Origin: Hyphomicrobiales bacterium
GTDB lineage: Bacteria; Pseudomonadota; Alphaproteobacteria; Rhizobiales; Beijerinckiaceae
Length of the DNA stretch: 64,000 nt
Assembly: GCA_947454055.1 (NCBI GenBank)
Contig: CANGIS010000007.1
Span: 1 to 64,000 of the forward strand
Reading direction: 5' to 3'
Shown here in pieces: positions 1-8,979 of this stretch. Each line of letters starts with the position of its first letter. Positions within the stretch are counted from its first letter, which is position 1. The notes below the pieces were generated by a model. It was given only the letters and a program-made list of their open reading frames with translations, ran no database searches and had not been told where the DNA came from. Both the position numbers and the translations under genes were made by a program.

Positions 1-853
1 CCACAACGCCGTCTTCCTGCAAAAAGCGGTCCTGGTTACGCGCGCGCTGGCTCGGATCCATGCCGGCATGATAGGCCACCGCCTCAAAACCGCTGTCTTT
101 CAACCACTCGGCCATCTTCTCGGTCCGGTCGCGCGACGAGCAATAGATAATGCCGCTCTGCTCGCGATGGTTTTTGAGAAAACCGTCGATCTGCTTGCGC
201 GGTTGGTCTTTCGGCGCAAAGCGCAAATCCAGATTGGGCCGGTCAAAACTATGCACGAAAATATCCGGCGCCCGATCGAACAGGCGACCGGCAATATCGG
301 CGCGCGTGTTGCGGTCGGCGGTCGCGGTAAACGCGATCACCTGCACATTGCCCATGGCCTCGACAGCCGAACGGATCTGCCGATATTCGGGCCTAAAATC
401 ATGCCCCCATTCAGAGACGCAATGCGCTTCATCAATCGCCACGCGCTTGACGCCCGCGCGCGCCAACGCCCCGTGCAAGCCATCCATCGCTAACCGCTCG
501 GGCGACAGGAACAACAGCCGCAGCGAGCCCGCTTTCAGCGCATCCCACACCTCGTCGGTCTCATGGCTGGAGTTGGACGAATTGAGCGAACCCGCGCTGA
601 CGCCTACATGGCGCAATTGCTGAACCTGATCGCGCATCAGCGCGATCAGCGGGGAGACGACCACAGTAAATCCCTCGTCCAGCAAAGCGGGCAATTGGTA
701 GCACATGGATTTACCGCTACCCGTCGGCATAACGGCCAGAACAGGCCCCCCTTTGAGCACAGCGGCGATCACTTCCTCCTGACCGGGCCGAAACTGATCA
801 TAACCAAACACGCTCTTCAAAAGCGCATAGGCTTGGGGGGCAAGTACGGACAT
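1..853 (-). CDS. recQ: ATP-dependent DNA helicase RecQ (5' part, runs off window)
   Basis: RecQ is a 3'-5' superfamily 2 DNA helicase used in recombinational repair and restart of stalled forks. Reading leftward from ATG at 853, the first 284 codons are open to the window edge. They show a RecQ-type N-terminus (YDQFRPGQEEVI), Walker A (PTGSGKS), the RecQ form of motif II with its aromatic-rich loop (DEAHCVSEWGHDFRPEY), motif III (FTATA) and the start of the second RecA lobe (IIYCSSRDRTEKM). The zinc-binding and HRDC parts lie outside the window. The nearest upstream sequence is a repeat-bearing intergenic stretch, so the gene probably has its own promoter there. Identity is certain; only the C-terminal architecture is unseen. 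Confidence 0.95.
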   Translation of the reverse strand, partial: MSVLAPQAYALLKSVFGYDQFRPGQEEVIAAVLKGGPVLAVMPTGSGKSMCYQLPALLDEGFTVVVSPLIALMRDQVQQLRHVGVSAGSLNSSNSSHETDEVWDALKAGSLRLLFLSPERLAMDGLHGALARAGVKRVAIDEAHCVSEWGHDFRPEYRQIRSAVEAMGNVQVIAFTATADRNTRADIAGRLFDRAPDIFVHSFDRPNLDLRFAPKDQPRKQIDGFLKNHREQSGIIYCSSRDRTEKMAEWLKDSGFEAVAYHAGMDPSQRARNQDRFLQEDGVV

Positions 854-960
854 CGGCTCACAAGGTCAGAGGGAATCACACCTACGGCGCGGGAAAGTGC
901 TTCTTACGCGGCGTTGGTGGATTGTGGAAGGGTATGCAACGCGAAGCCACACCCCATCAA

Positions 961-1045
961 CCGACATTGCGAGGTGAGGAGCGGTTCGCGGAAGCGAACA
1001 AAACGATCCTGTGAATCGTTTTGAGCGACGAACGCGAAGCAACCC
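961..1045 (+). repeat. REP-like palindromic repeat, long copy
   Basis: Begins CGACATTGCGAGG and ends GCGAAGCAACCCAG, the two arms of a repeat type widespread between alphaproteobacterial genes. Between the arms lies an extra hairpin with 8-bp arms at 1000-1007 and 1015-1022. An outer 8-bp inverted repeat (954-961 with 1047-1054) encloses the whole unit. No credible gene is seen in the 854-1259 gap. Confidence 0.7.
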
Positions 1046-1102
1046 AGTTGATGGTAGAGACAAGAGCGCATTTTGGTGATCCCCCCTTTTAATAACCGCT
1101 AG

Positions 1103-1134
1103 CTGGGTTGCTTCGCTCATCGCTCGCAATGACG
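1103..1134 (-). repeat. REP-like palindromic repeat, short copy in opposite orientation
   Basis: The reverse complement begins CGTCATTGCGAGCG and ends GCGAAGCAACCCAG, matching both arms of the copy at 961-1045 but without its inner hairpin. The two copies face each other across about 60 bases, the arrangement of a bacterial interspersed mosaic element. A transcript through the region could fold the two copies together. Confidence 0.7.
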
Positions 1135-1259
1135 GAAATTAATGCGCCCAACCCGTTCAAGCGCTTCGCTGCACACAATCCGTAAGGCCAAACATTCTTA
1201 ATCCCCCATTCACCAAACCACCCTATGGTAGGCCATCCACTCCATCCGGATGTACCCCG

Positions 1260-2456
1260 TTGCGTAAACTCATCGTCGCAGTGCTTCCCGTTCTGATTGC
1301 CGTCTTTGTCATGATTGCGGGCAACGGGCTGTTGAATACCCTCATCCCCTATCGCGCCACGGTGGAGGGGTTTAGCCCGACGACGGTCGGCCTGATCGGC
1401 TCGGCCTATTTTATAGGCATGTTGGGCGGCACTTGGACGGCGCCCTCCATCGTCCGCCGTGCCGGACATATTCGCGCCTTTGCCGCCTATTCGGCGATTG
1501 TGTCGGTTGCGGTGCTGATGTTCCCGCTGATGTTTTCGCCATTTGCGTGGATGATCTTGCGCGCTATTGTCGGCTTCTGCTTCGCAGGGCTTTACGCCGT
1601 CGTCGAAGGCTGGATTTCGGCCAAAGCGGGGGCATCCCATCGCGGGCGGATGCTTGGCATTTACAATTTTGCCAATTTCAGCGGTTCCGCCTTGGGCCAG
1701 CAGGCGCTCCGACTGTTCGAGCCCAAAAGCTTTGCTCTGTTCTCTGCCGCAGCGACCTTTTTGATGCTGGCGCTGGTGCCCATGGCCATGACCAAAGCCG
1801 AGCCGCCACCGCTACCGGCAAAGGGACGACTGGTGATCCGCGAGCTGTGGTTTTTCTCCCCCGTGAGCATTGTAACGGCCATTCTGCTGGGGCTTGCGAA
1901 TGGCACCTTCTGGTCGATTGTGCCGGCCTATGTGCAAAGGCTGCATCTCGGCCCCGACACCGTAGCGAGCTTCATGACCTTTGCCATTATCGGCTCGGCG
2001 ATCAGCCCTTATCCGGTCGGTCGCCTCTCGGATAAATTTGATCGCCGCATGGTGATTGCCGGCATGTCGATTGCCGTTATGCTGCCTGAAATCGGACTTG
2101 CGTTGACGGCTAAACCTTCGCTCTTCTGGCTCTATACGCTGGGCTTCTTGGTGGGTGGATTAATTACGGTGCTCTATCCACTGATGACAGCGCTGTCGGT
2201 TGACCGGCTCGGGCCCGAGAAGGCCGTACCCGTCGCCAGCACCACTTTATTCATCTACTGCCTCGGAGCCATTGTCGGCCCTACATTGGTCGCCTGGCTG
2301 ATGACCACCTATGGCGACCGCGCGCTCTTCATCCACAATGCCGTGGTCCACATCGCCATCACCACCTTTGCCGTCTGGCGCATCTACCGCGAAGGCCCGA
2401 TCCCGCACGGCAATAAACGATCCGTCGATGCTACCGATGAGCGGCCGGTAGGCTGA
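1260..2456 (+). CDS. MFS transporter, YcaD-like
   Basis: A 398-residue inner-membrane protein with about twelve hydrophobic segments in two halves, the length and layout of a major facilitator. The N-terminal half carries GNGLLNTLIPYRA and, after TM4, a long loop with KAGASHRGRMLGIYN. These resemble the YcaD subfamily of uncharacterised MFS carriers. The start used here is TTG at 1260; no strong ribosome-binding site precedes it, so a slightly different start is possible. It converges on gor with 5 bases between the stops. The substrate cannot be deduced from sequence. Confidence 0.85.
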   Translation: MRKLIVAVLPVLIAVFVMIAGNGLLNTLIPYRATVEGFSPTTVGLIGSAYFIGMLGGTWTAPSIVRRAGHIRAFAAYSAIVSVAVLMFPLMFSPFAWMILRAIVGFCFAGLYAVVEGWISAKAGASHRGRMLGIYNFANFSGSALGQQALRLFEPKSFALFSAAATFLMLALVPMAMTKAEPPPLPAKGRLVIRELWFFSPVSIVTAILLGLANGTFWSIVPAYVQRLHLGPDTVASFMTFAIIGSAISPYPVGRLSDKFDRRMVIAGMSIAVMLPEIGLALTAKPSLFWLYTLGFLVGGLITVLYPLMTALSVDRLGPEKAVPVASTTLFIYCLGAIVGPTLVAWLMTTYGDRALFIHNAVVHIAITTFAVWRIYREGPIPHGNKRSVDATDERPVG

Positions 2457-2461
2457 GGCCT

Positions 2462-3829
2462 TCAGGCGCTCGGTGGTGTCCACGGTGTACGCATCGTCAC
2501 CAGCTCTTCTGCCGCCGTCGGATGCACCGCGAGCGTCTGGTCGAAGTCGCGCTTGGTCGCGCCCATCCTGACCGCAATCCCGACCAGCTGGATCATCTCG
2601 CCCGCGCCATCGCCCAAAATATGAACGCCCAGCACGCGATCGGACGGCTTATCGACAATGATCTTCATCATAACCCGTTCTTGACTACCCGAAAGCGTGG
2701 CTTTCATGGCTCTGAAACTGGTCTTATAGATCTCAATCTGGTGCGTCTTGCGGGCCTCTTCTTCCGTCAATCCAACAGTGCCAATTTCCGGTGTCGAGAA
2801 CACCGCGGTCGGTGCCGGCCCGAAATCAACCTCCGTCGGACGTCCCCCGAATACGCTATCGGCAAAGGCGTGCCCCTCGCGGATGGCAACTGGCGTGAGC
2901 TGCAACCGGTTGGTGACATCCCCCACCGCATAGAGGGACGGGACGTTGGTTCGGGAGAACCCGTCCACGATAATTCCACCTTCAGCATCAAGAGAAACAC
3001 CAATGTTTTCAAGCCCTAAGCCTTTTGTATTCGGCTTGCGTCCAGTGGCATACACCACCCGTTCGGCCTCGATACATTGACCTGTAAACGTGGTCACCGC
3101 CACATGGCCGGGCCTGCCGTCGAGCATCTCCACATCGGTTTGGTTGAGGATGGTGATCCCCGAAAGCTTCATCGCCTCGGTCAACCCCTTCCGCAGATCC
3201 TCGTCAAAGCGCGGCAAGACATGATCGCGCCGCAAAATGAGCGTGACATACGAACCTAACCTATTCAAAAGGCACGCGAATTCGACACCGATATATCCGG
3301 CGCCGACAATCACGACCGACTTTGGAAGGGTCGGCCACTCGAACAGATCATTCGAATTTTCCGCCAGATGAATACCTGGGGTTGCCTCGGGGCGAACAGG
3401 ATGACCTCCCGTTGCAACAAGGATGGTTTTAGCCGAAATCGTCCGACCATCCGCCAAAGTGACCTCATTCGGGCCCGAAACGACAGCACGCTGGGCTACA
3501 ATTTCAACGCCGGCTTTTGCCAGATTTTGGGCATAAACGGCTTCTAATCGATCAATTTCCTTATCTTTGGCAGCCTTTAGAACCGAAAAATCAAATTTTG
3601 GCTCGGAAAGCGACCAGCCGAAACCGGCGGCATCGTCAAACGCATCGGCAAACCGACTGGCCAAGACATATAGCTTTTTAGGCACACACCCCCGAATAAC
3701 GCAGGTTCCACCCATCCGATATTCTTCGGCCACCATGACTCTTGCGCCATAGCCCGCCGAAATCCGGGCCGCCCGGACGCCGCCTGAACCGCCTCCGATC
3801 ACAAACAGGTCTACATCGAAAGCGGTCAT
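2462..3829 (-). CDS. gor: Glutathione-disulfide reductase
   Basis: NADPH-dependent flavoenzyme that reduces glutathione disulfide in the cytoplasm. The 455-residue protein has the N-terminal FAD dinucleotide fold (GGGSGGVRAAR), the redox-active disulfide (GGTCVIRGCVPKKL, Cys43 and Cys48), a second GxGxxG NADPH site (VVIVGAGYIGVEFA), the ATGRKPN motif and the C-terminal interface with the catalytic histidine (AVHPTAAEELV). These distinguish it from lipoamide dehydrogenase and mercuric reductase. It lies directly downstream of rpiA on the same strand with a 16-base gap. The pairing is sensible because the pentose phosphate pathway supplies NADPH for Gor. Confidence 0.95.
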   Translation of the reverse strand: MTAFDVDLFVIGGGSGGVRAARISAGYGARVMVAEEYRMGGTCVIRGCVPKKLYVLASRFADAFDDAAGFGWSLSEPKFDFSVLKAAKDKEIDRLEAVYAQNLAKAGVEIVAQRAVVSGPNEVTLADGRTISAKTILVATGGHPVRPEATPGIHLAENSNDLFEWPTLPKSVVIVGAGYIGVEFACLLNRLGSYVTLILRRDHVLPRFDEDLRKGLTEAMKLSGITILNQTDVEMLDGRPGHVAVTTFTGQCIEAERVVYATGRKPNTKGLGLENIGVSLDAEGGIIVDGFSRTNVPSLYAVGDVTNRLQLTPVAIREGHAFADSVFGGRPTEVDFGPAPTAVFSTPEIGTVGLTEEEARKTHQIEIYKTSFRAMKATLSGSQERVMMKIIVDKPSDRVLGVHILGDGAGEMIQLVGIAVRMGATKRDFDQTLAVHPTAAEELVTMRTPWTPPSA

Positions 3830-3845
3830 GATAAAGCCTTTTAAT

Positions 3846-4544
3846 TCAGAGGGTTACTGTACGAATTCCGGATGAGGTGGCCAAAATGGCCCGCTCGGCC
3901 ATCCCGATAAAGAGTCCATGTTCGACCAGTCCCGTCACCCCGTCCAGCAAAGTTGCCAGTTTAGCCGGATCGGTGATCCGACCAAGCTTGGCATCCAAAA
4001 TCACATTACCGCCATCGGTTCGCACAATTTCACCGTCAGCCCGTTTGCGCAGCACCAGTTCACCCGAGCAATCGGCGGCTGCAATCGCCTTGGCGAGTTG
4101 TCGTTTCGTCGCTTCAAGACCAAAGGGCGCGCATTCGAGCGGCAAAGGGAATTTACCCAAATGGGATACCCATTTTGTCTCATCGGCTATCACAATGAAG
4201 CGTTTGGCTGCCATTTCAACGATTTTTTCCCGCAAATGGGCGGCCCCTCCCCCCTTGATCAGGTTTAAGTGCGGGTCGATTTCGTCGGCCCCATCAATGG
4301 CAAGGTCGAGTTCAGGCGTCTCGTCAAGCGTGGTCAACGGAATACCAAGGCTCAAAGCCTGCTGATAGGTCGCCTCGGAGGTGGGAACGCAGATCAATGT
4401 CAGCGCTTCCGCTTTCATCCGTTCGGCCAAAAGGTCGACAAAAATTTTGGCCGTCGAGCCGGTGCCCAGCCCCAATCGCATGCCGGATTGCACAAAAGTA
4501 AGAGCCACCGCAGCAGCTTCACGCTTCAACTGATCGAGCGACAT
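3846..4544 (-). CDS. rpiA: Ribose-5-phosphate isomerase A
   Basis: Interconverts ribose 5-phosphate and ribulose 5-phosphate in the non-oxidative pentose phosphate pathway. At 232 residues it has the usual family length. It shows the phosphate loop ([13 protein letters not shown]), the active-site DGADEID and the [11 protein letters not shown] loop that holds the catalytic acid and lysine. It is upstream of gor in an apparent rpiA-gor unit, and a small exported protein gene lies 24 bases upstream, so the three may be co-transcribed. Confidence 0.96.
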   Translation of the reverse strand: MSLDQLKREAAAVALTFVQSGMRLGLGTGSTAKIFVDLLAERMKAEALTLICVPTSEATYQQALSLGIPLTTLDETPELDLAIDGADEIDPHLNLIKGGGAAHLREKIVEMAAKRFIVIADETKWVSHLGKFPLPLECAPFGLEATKRQLAKAIAAADCSGELVLRKRADGEIVRTDGGNVILDAKLGRITDPAKLATLLDGVTGLVEHGLFIGMAERAILATSSGIRTVTL

Positions 4545-4568
4545 CAGAAATTCCTAAAAATGGCCACC

Positions 4569-4934
4569 TCAGGGCTGCTTACCAGCCTTTTCAGACGGTG
4601 TGCATACCACATGATCTTCGAAGACATAGCAAATGCTCATGGCACCGGTACGGTAATCCACGCGAAAAACACCCGCTTCATGTTCGTGTCGGGACGCCAC
4701 AAGGCCGTAATCCGACGGCTCCGAAGGTCCGGCCCCCTCCCCGGCCGAATAGCACAGTGTTACGCCATAACTTCCGTCTTTTTGGCCGTATTGGCAGGCG
4801 CCGACTTCGCCCGTCACGCGGTCAACGCGATAGACTCTGTTAAGATCGTTTTGAGGCGCCGGCACAAATTCGAATGACGCAGCCCAAACAGGGGTCGCCA
4901 TCAAAACACTGATAATTCCGATTAAGCGCTTCAT
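4569..4934 (-). CDS. Small exported protein of unknown function
   Basis: A 121-residue protein starting at ATG 4934, preceded by GAGGG at good spacing; longer in-frame starts lack such a site. The first ~20 residues (MKRLIGIISVLMATPVWAA) form a clear Sec signal peptide. The mature part is rich in Tyr, Gly and acidic residues and holds four cysteines. It repeats the pattern V-YRVDRVTGEVGACQYG / VFRVDYRTGAMSICYV, which looks like two copies of a small beta hairpin. I do not recognise a named family. It is divergent from the phosphatase gene and upstream of rpiA. Confidence 0.75.
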   Translation of the reverse strand: MKRLIGIISVLMATPVWAASFEFVPAPQNDLNRVYRVDRVTGEVGACQYGQKDGSYGVTLCYSAGEGAGPSEPSDYGLVASRHEHEAGVFRVDYRTGAMSICYVFEDHVVCTPSEKAGKQP

Positions 4935-5056
4935 TCGAGCCCTCGCCAGCGTCACATTTAAAAAAGCTAACCGGATTCGTATCGCCTGTCGCCCACCCTG
5001 AACAATTTGCCCGTTCGACTCTTGACGACAGGGTGCCACTCGGCCAGAGCACGTCT

Positions 5057-5749
5057 ATGTCAAAAAAGCGCCCAACTGTTGTATTCGACCTCGACGGCAC
5101 ACTCGCCCACACGGCTCCCGATATTATGGCTACGCTCAACGCCATATTGGCGTCGTTGGGCCATCATCCGTTACCGGTTGATCGGGCTGTTAGCTTGGTC
5201 GGTGCGGGGGCAAGAGCTCTTCTGGCCGAGGGGCTAAAATCCGCTAATGTCGCCGTTTCTACCCGCGAACTCGACCATTTATTTGAGCGGTTTCTGTCGC
5301 ATTACGAGACCCATATTGCCGATGAAACCCGCCTTTATCCCGGCGCCTTGATGGCCCTCGATCGACTATCCGAAGAGGGGTTTCCATTGGCCGTCTGTAC
5401 CAACAAGATGGTGCGCCATTCCAAGCTTTTGCTTGAAAAACTGGGCATCGAGCATCGATTTAATGCAATTTGTGGACGCGACAGTTTCCCCTATTTCAAG
5501 CCTGACGCCCGCCATTTGACCATGACGATCGCACAATCGGGCGGCGACGAGGGACACGCGATCATGGTTGGCGATTCACGGACCGACATCGATACGGCGC
5601 GCAATGCCAAACTGCCGGTCATCGGAGTCACATTCGGCTATTCGGACACGCCCATCCATACACTTAATCCGAACATTCTGATCGACCATTACGACCACCT
5701 CTACGAGGCGGTCGTAAAATTATCAGTCGACCCGCTCCATTTTCAATGA
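5057..5749 (+). CDS. gph: Phosphoglycolate phosphatase (HAD family)
   Basis: HAD-superfamily hydrolase that removes 2-phosphoglycolate formed during DNA end repair or oxygenase chemistry. Motif I is VVFDLDGTLAHT, motif II is CTNK, and motifs III/IV lie around FKPDARH and VGDSRTDIDTARN. A helical C1 cap follows motif I. ATG 5057 gives 230 residues and places motif I near the N-terminus as usual. GTG 5033 has a better Shine-Dalgarno-like GACAGG and would add 8 residues. Other C1-capped HAD phosphatases are hard to tell apart by sequence, so the substrate is a family-level call. Confidence 0.85.
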   Translation: MSKKRPTVVFDLDGTLAHTAPDIMATLNAILASLGHHPLPVDRAVSLVGAGARALLAEGLKSANVAVSTRELDHLFERFLSHYETHIADETRLYPGALMALDRLSEEGFPLAVCTNKMVRHSKLLLEKLGIEHRFNAICGRDSFPYFKPDARHLTMTIAQSGGDEGHAIMVGDSRTDIDTARNAKLPVIGVTFGYSDTPIHTLNPNILIDHYDHLYEAVVKLSVDPLHFQ

Positions 5750-5756
5750 AAATGGA
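5736..5756. terminator. Stem-loop at convergent gene ends
   Basis: A perfect 9-bp inverted repeat (5736-5744 with 5748-5756) with a 3-base loop straddles the stop codon of the phosphatase gene and ends just before the stop of the convergent PCuAC gene. No long T-run follows on either strand, so it is a possible bidirectional terminator or mRNA-end hairpin rather than a textbook intrinsic one. Confidence 0.5.
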
Positions 5757-5757
5757 C

Positions 5758-6261
5758 TCAATTCGTAGCTGGCTTCGAGTGATCATGCGTGGCTGAGGGA
5801 TTGGCTCCCATTTCATCCACCTTGAAATCTACCTCGATTGTGCCGGCTTTTTCGAAGGTCAAGCGGGCATGAACCAACTCACCGACGCTGAACGGATTCG
5901 AAAGCCCCATCATCATCACATGGAAGGTACCAGGCTTCAGCGTTACGGTTTCACCAGGGTCAACCACCAACCCGTTAGGCAGCGGACGCATCGTCATCAC
6001 ACCGTCTGTCATCGCCATTTCGTGGATCATGGCCATGTGAACACCGACGACCTCGACCGACACCAATCGATCCGGCGTTTGGCCGTTATTGGTTATATCG
6101 AGATAGCCCCCCGCCACATCCGCACCGGCGGGCGTGGCCCTCGTCCACGGATGATGGATATCGAGATCTCCAAGCTTATAGCCGTGGGCAAAGGCTGATT
6201 GCAGGCAAAAGGCAGTCAATAGAAGCGTGACAAGGCACGCAAACAAGGGCTGGCGCATCAA
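5758..6261 (-). CDS. Periplasmic copper chaperone PCu(A)C
   Basis: A 167-residue exported protein with a signal peptide (about residues 1-25, ending AFAHG) and a cupredoxin-like domain. It carries the copper motif H-M...M...H-x-M, seen as GVHMAMIHEMAM followed by TFHVMMMGL. Members bind Cu(I) in the periplasm and pass it to the CuA site of cytochrome oxidase, often with ScoI. The C-terminus has further Met/His residues. Two adjacent ATGs begin the gene. It follows the DUF2946-like gene on the same strand with a 44-base gap, which suggests a small copper-handling operon. Confidence 0.9.
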   Translation of the reverse strand: MMRQPLFACLVTLLLTAFCLQSAFAHGYKLGDLDIHHPWTRATPAGADVAGGYLDITNNGQTPDRLVSVEVVGVHMAMIHEMAMTDGVMTMRPLPNGLVVDPGETVTLKPGTFHVMMMGLSNPFSVGELVHARLTFEKAGTIEVDFKVDEMGANPSATHDHSKPATN

Positions 6262-6305
6262 AAATTTCCTTAAAGGTCAACGATTCAGATCAGAAAAGGG
6301 CTGGA

Positions 6306-6716
6306 TCATCCCAAGGACGGCGGCGCGCGAGACCGGGCAAAAGCTGATGGTGGAAATCCCGTTGGCTGCCCCATTTCAAAATTTGGGTGCAGAGCGCGAG
6401 GGGCAGCTTCGATCTCCAATATTTCCGGATCAACGTCTAACAGCACAAGCACAGGAGCTACTTCGCTAGAGAGACAGCACATCACATCGTGCTGATGCCC
6501 CGAATCTTGCCCGCGATCCGGAACAGATGGCAGATGATCTGCCACACACAAGGCTTGAAATTCAGGAGATGTGAGATGCTGGGAAGCCCTATCGCCTCCC
6601 GTAACAGCATTGATAACCAACAAATAAGCGAAAAAAATCGTAAAAATAAGACGGATAGGCGACGCAAAGCGGCCATTTGATCTCAAACATGCATTCATTT
6701 GGACGGACTGGACCAT
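6306..6716 (-). CDS. DUF2946-like small membrane/exported protein
   Basis: A 136-residue protein with one N-terminal hydrophobic segment (IRLIFTIFFAYLLVINAV), then a His/Cys-bearing motif (HQHDVMCCL) and a variable low-complexity tail ending in Arg/Pro/Ser. The single membrane anchor followed by a His-x-His and paired Cys motif is typical of DUF2946/YtkA-neighbourhood proteins found beside copper genes. An internal ATG six codons in (6698) could also be the start. Its position upstream of the PCuAC gene supports a metal-related role, but function is not established. Confidence 0.7.
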   Translation of the reverse strand: MVQSVQMNACLRSNGRFASPIRLIFTIFFAYLLVINAVTGGDRASQHLTSPEFQALCVADHLPSVPDRGQDSGHQHDVMCCLSSEVAPVLVLLDVDPEILEIEAAPRALHPNFEMGQPTGFPPSAFARSRAPPSLG

Positions 6717-7181
6717 TTTCCTACGAACACCGTTCGACCCTAAAGATGGGACCCCTCAATTTTCTCTTGCCGTCCACTCTTTTAGCTTCGACCATTCATC
6801 ACTGCAACAACTAGACGCTAACCCACCACCCTTATGTTAGTCGCCTGATACCTGCCCATAAGCGGAAAGAGCTTAAAAGGATCACTAGATTGTATACAAT
6901 AACATTTACTTAGCTTATTTCTTTAGTCAAAGAGCTACATCAAAATTCAATTTTTTTATATATTCATTGTTAATAACAACGCATAGCGAACCGTCACAAA
7001 TATTTGTCAATTTCAAAGGGCTTCAAAACAAATCATCATCCTCCGAATACAAAATATAAACGGATAAATTTATTATATTGGCTAAAAAATTATAATGATT
7101 TAAAAAATTTCATAAAATAATATATAAAAAATATATATTAATATCACATATTTTAGCCAACTATATATGTTTTTCAGACTA
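6717..7181. other. AT-rich intergenic stretch without a recognisable gene
   Basis: The 465 bases between the DUF2946-like start and the PP-loop gene end turn increasingly A/T-rich, with long runs of A/T and TATATA tracts at 7080-7180. I see no open frame with a ribosome-binding site, no clear stem-loop terminator and no insertion-sequence ends. The change in base composition begins here and lasts to the tRNA gene at 9295. Confidence 0.6.
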
Positions 7182-8396
7182 TTATTTAAAAAATACGAAT
7201 TTTCTTGCTGCTAAATTAGCACCTTTTTTTATTTTTTTCATTACATTATTTAGATAGTACTTCATAGTAACGTGCCACTGCGAGCTTAGGCCAACTCCTT
7301 GTTCGCAAATAAATTGTATAACGTCGCGATCAGCAGGCCGCCCCTTGAGTGCACCCCTTACAATTTGTCGATAAGCTCGCCCTTTGAACTGCTTGAATTT
7401 TTCGCCGTCCAGAACTGCTTTAAAATTATCCAACTTATGCAAGGCATCCAACGTAATAATCAGACGAGAACATTTCCAACATCGAGAACAGTTCGGAAAT
7501 TTTCCAGTAGCCCTCGCCAACGGGTCCGAGACACACACATCGAGCCATTCAAAGGCAGGTTCAAATCCCGAAATAAGCTTCGTCTTTTGAAGTCTTGATA
7601 GGCCCGCTCCGGCCGATTCAAAATTCATTGATCGCGTCGAAACTAGGGATAATAAAATCGGCTCAATAAAAGACATATCGAAATTATTTTTATTTAAATC
7701 AGCAAACGGGTAACTCGACGAATATAAATAATTTGAAACTTCAGCCTCCATTAAGTATGCTGCTGCGACATTTCTTAAGACATGAGTTTTTTGAAAACCT
7801 GAATTTTTAAATTTAAAAAAATCATCTAAATTTGAGTCAATAGAAGTCCAAGACAAAGAATATTTTTTCGAAAAATCAATTGTTCTCGAGCAATATTTTT
7901 CAAAAAGGCCAGCAGACTCTGTAACTCCTCCCATCGCTCCAACGTTAAACGTCGTAATTGTATTAACAACTTTGGAGGCCGGCGCTGATCCTGCAGAAAA
8001 TATTTTTAGGGTCGTGAAACTATCCACTCCAGCTGAAAATCCGGTAGCAACACGTCTATTCGATCTTTCTATATTAGAAGTTACTTTAATGGCTGATACT
8101 AATATACGCTTTAATTTTGGCTCATAATCTAATAAAAGGGATTGAAGATCGTTGTTTGCAACAAACAAAAGCTCATCTGTTACCTCACCTTCAATAAACA
8201 AATCTTCACCAAGTTCCATTGCTGGCCAAAGCAATGATAAAAGAATTCCGTTCCCCGATTTTATTTTTTCTGCATATGAAAAACTGCCCTGACATCGAAA
8301 AAATAATTTCTCAGGTAACTCAGGATGGCTAACATCGGCTACAATTTCATTAGCGTTATTGACCCATTCTGAGCTAAATTTGCTTACGACGATCAT
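7182..8396 (-). CDS. PP-loop ATPase-like protein (QueC-like), accessory
   Basis: A 404-residue soluble protein rich in Lys, Asn, Ser and Phe, encoded by AT-rich DNA unlike its neighbours. At about residue 120 it has GFSAGVDSF, a variant of the SGGxDS pyrophosphatase loop of PP-loop ATPases. Near the C-terminus, NCSRCWKCSR is a tight three-cysteine cluster like the zinc site of QueC and related amidotransferases. The general architecture (adenylating N-type domain plus Cys cluster) suggests activation of a carboxylate or similar group using ATP. Relatives occur in surface-polysaccharide and defence loci, but none of those partners is present here. Likely horizontally acquired. Confidence 0.7.
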   Translation of the reverse strand: MIVVSKFSSEWVNNANEIVADVSHPELPEKLFFRCQGSFSYAEKIKSGNGILLSLLWPAMELGEDLFIEGEVTDELLFVANNDLQSLLLDYEPKLKRILVSAIKVTSNIERSNRRVATGFSAGVDSFTTLKIFSAGSAPASKVVNTITTFNVGAMGGVTESAGLFEKYCSRTIDFSKKYSLSWTSIDSNLDDFFKFKNSGFQKTHVLRNVAAAYLMEAEVSNYLYSSSYPFADLNKNNFDMSFIEPILLSLVSTRSMNFESAGAGLSRLQKTKLISGFEPAFEWLDVCVSDPLARATGKFPNCSRCWKCSRLIITLDALHKLDNFKAVLDGEKFKQFKGRAYRQIVRGALKGRPADRDVIQFICEQGVGLSSQWHVTMKYYLNNVMKKIKKGANLAARKFVFFK

Positions 8397-8570
8397 TACA
8401 GGTCCCCATTATAACGGCTTGGACAAATATGGCGGTTTCTAATGTAATATCACCCAACTGCGACGCCCTCAATGCCCTCACATTAGCTTCAGTATAACGT
8501 TTCTTGCGTTTTAATTCCGAATGTCTCGATGATAATTGTAAATTTTTTGGATTAGCCGCACCATTTAAAT

Positions 8571-8870
8571 TTAGGGTCGTCTATTTATGTTAATGTCATT
8601 TTTGTAATCGACGTTTTTTTCATTTTTATTATTCGCGATCCATTCGCTAATTTGGCTCAAAATCGCGCTGTGTTTGGCTTCCAAATTAGCTAAGGATTTG
8701 ATTAAAGCAGTTGAACGAAGGCGCAGTATCGCGAACCAACATAATATTGGCAAAACAGATATTTGAAGAGCCAAAGTGCTGGACTCCGATGCGAATACCT
8801 TATTCATAAATTCTTCCAGGTCGTAAATGCGCCGCAGTTTACTAGCGGGACGTGGCGCGATGTAGGGCAT
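8571..8870 (-). CDS. Hypothetical small protein in the AT-rich block
   Basis: A possible 99-residue protein with a basic N-terminus, one hydrophobic segment around residues 32-52 (TLALQISVLPILCWFAILRL) and a very Asn/Lys/Asp-rich tail. No convincing Shine-Dalgarno sequence precedes ATG 8870, and I know no family for it. It is upstream of the PP-loop gene on the same strand, separated by about 175 bases. It could be a real membrane-anchored accessory gene or a chance frame in AT-rich DNA. Confidence 0.35.
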   Translation of the reverse strand: MPYIAPRPASKLRRIYDLEEFMNKVFASESSTLALQISVLPILCWFAILRLRSTALIKSLANLEAKHSAILSQISEWIANNKNEKNVDYKNDININRRP

Positions 8871-8979
8871 AATTTTCGATCATTATAAAAAATTTATCAT
8901 TGTTTGGCGCTGGCTTTGTCGCAGATATTTTAATTTACCCAGAATGTTAGTGCAAATCGCCAACATCCTTTAAGCCTAA

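Noticed and set aside
866-1640. Open frames on the minus strand across the REP repeats and the start of the MFS gene
   Set aside because: They are Arg/Gly/His-rich, overlap the repeat pair and the transporter coding sequence, and lack ribosome-binding sites.
7182-8870. A Qat-type or other anti-phage system around the QueC-like protein
   Set aside because: No ATPase, TatD nuclease or other partner gene is adjacent; only a doubtful 99-residue frame is nearby.
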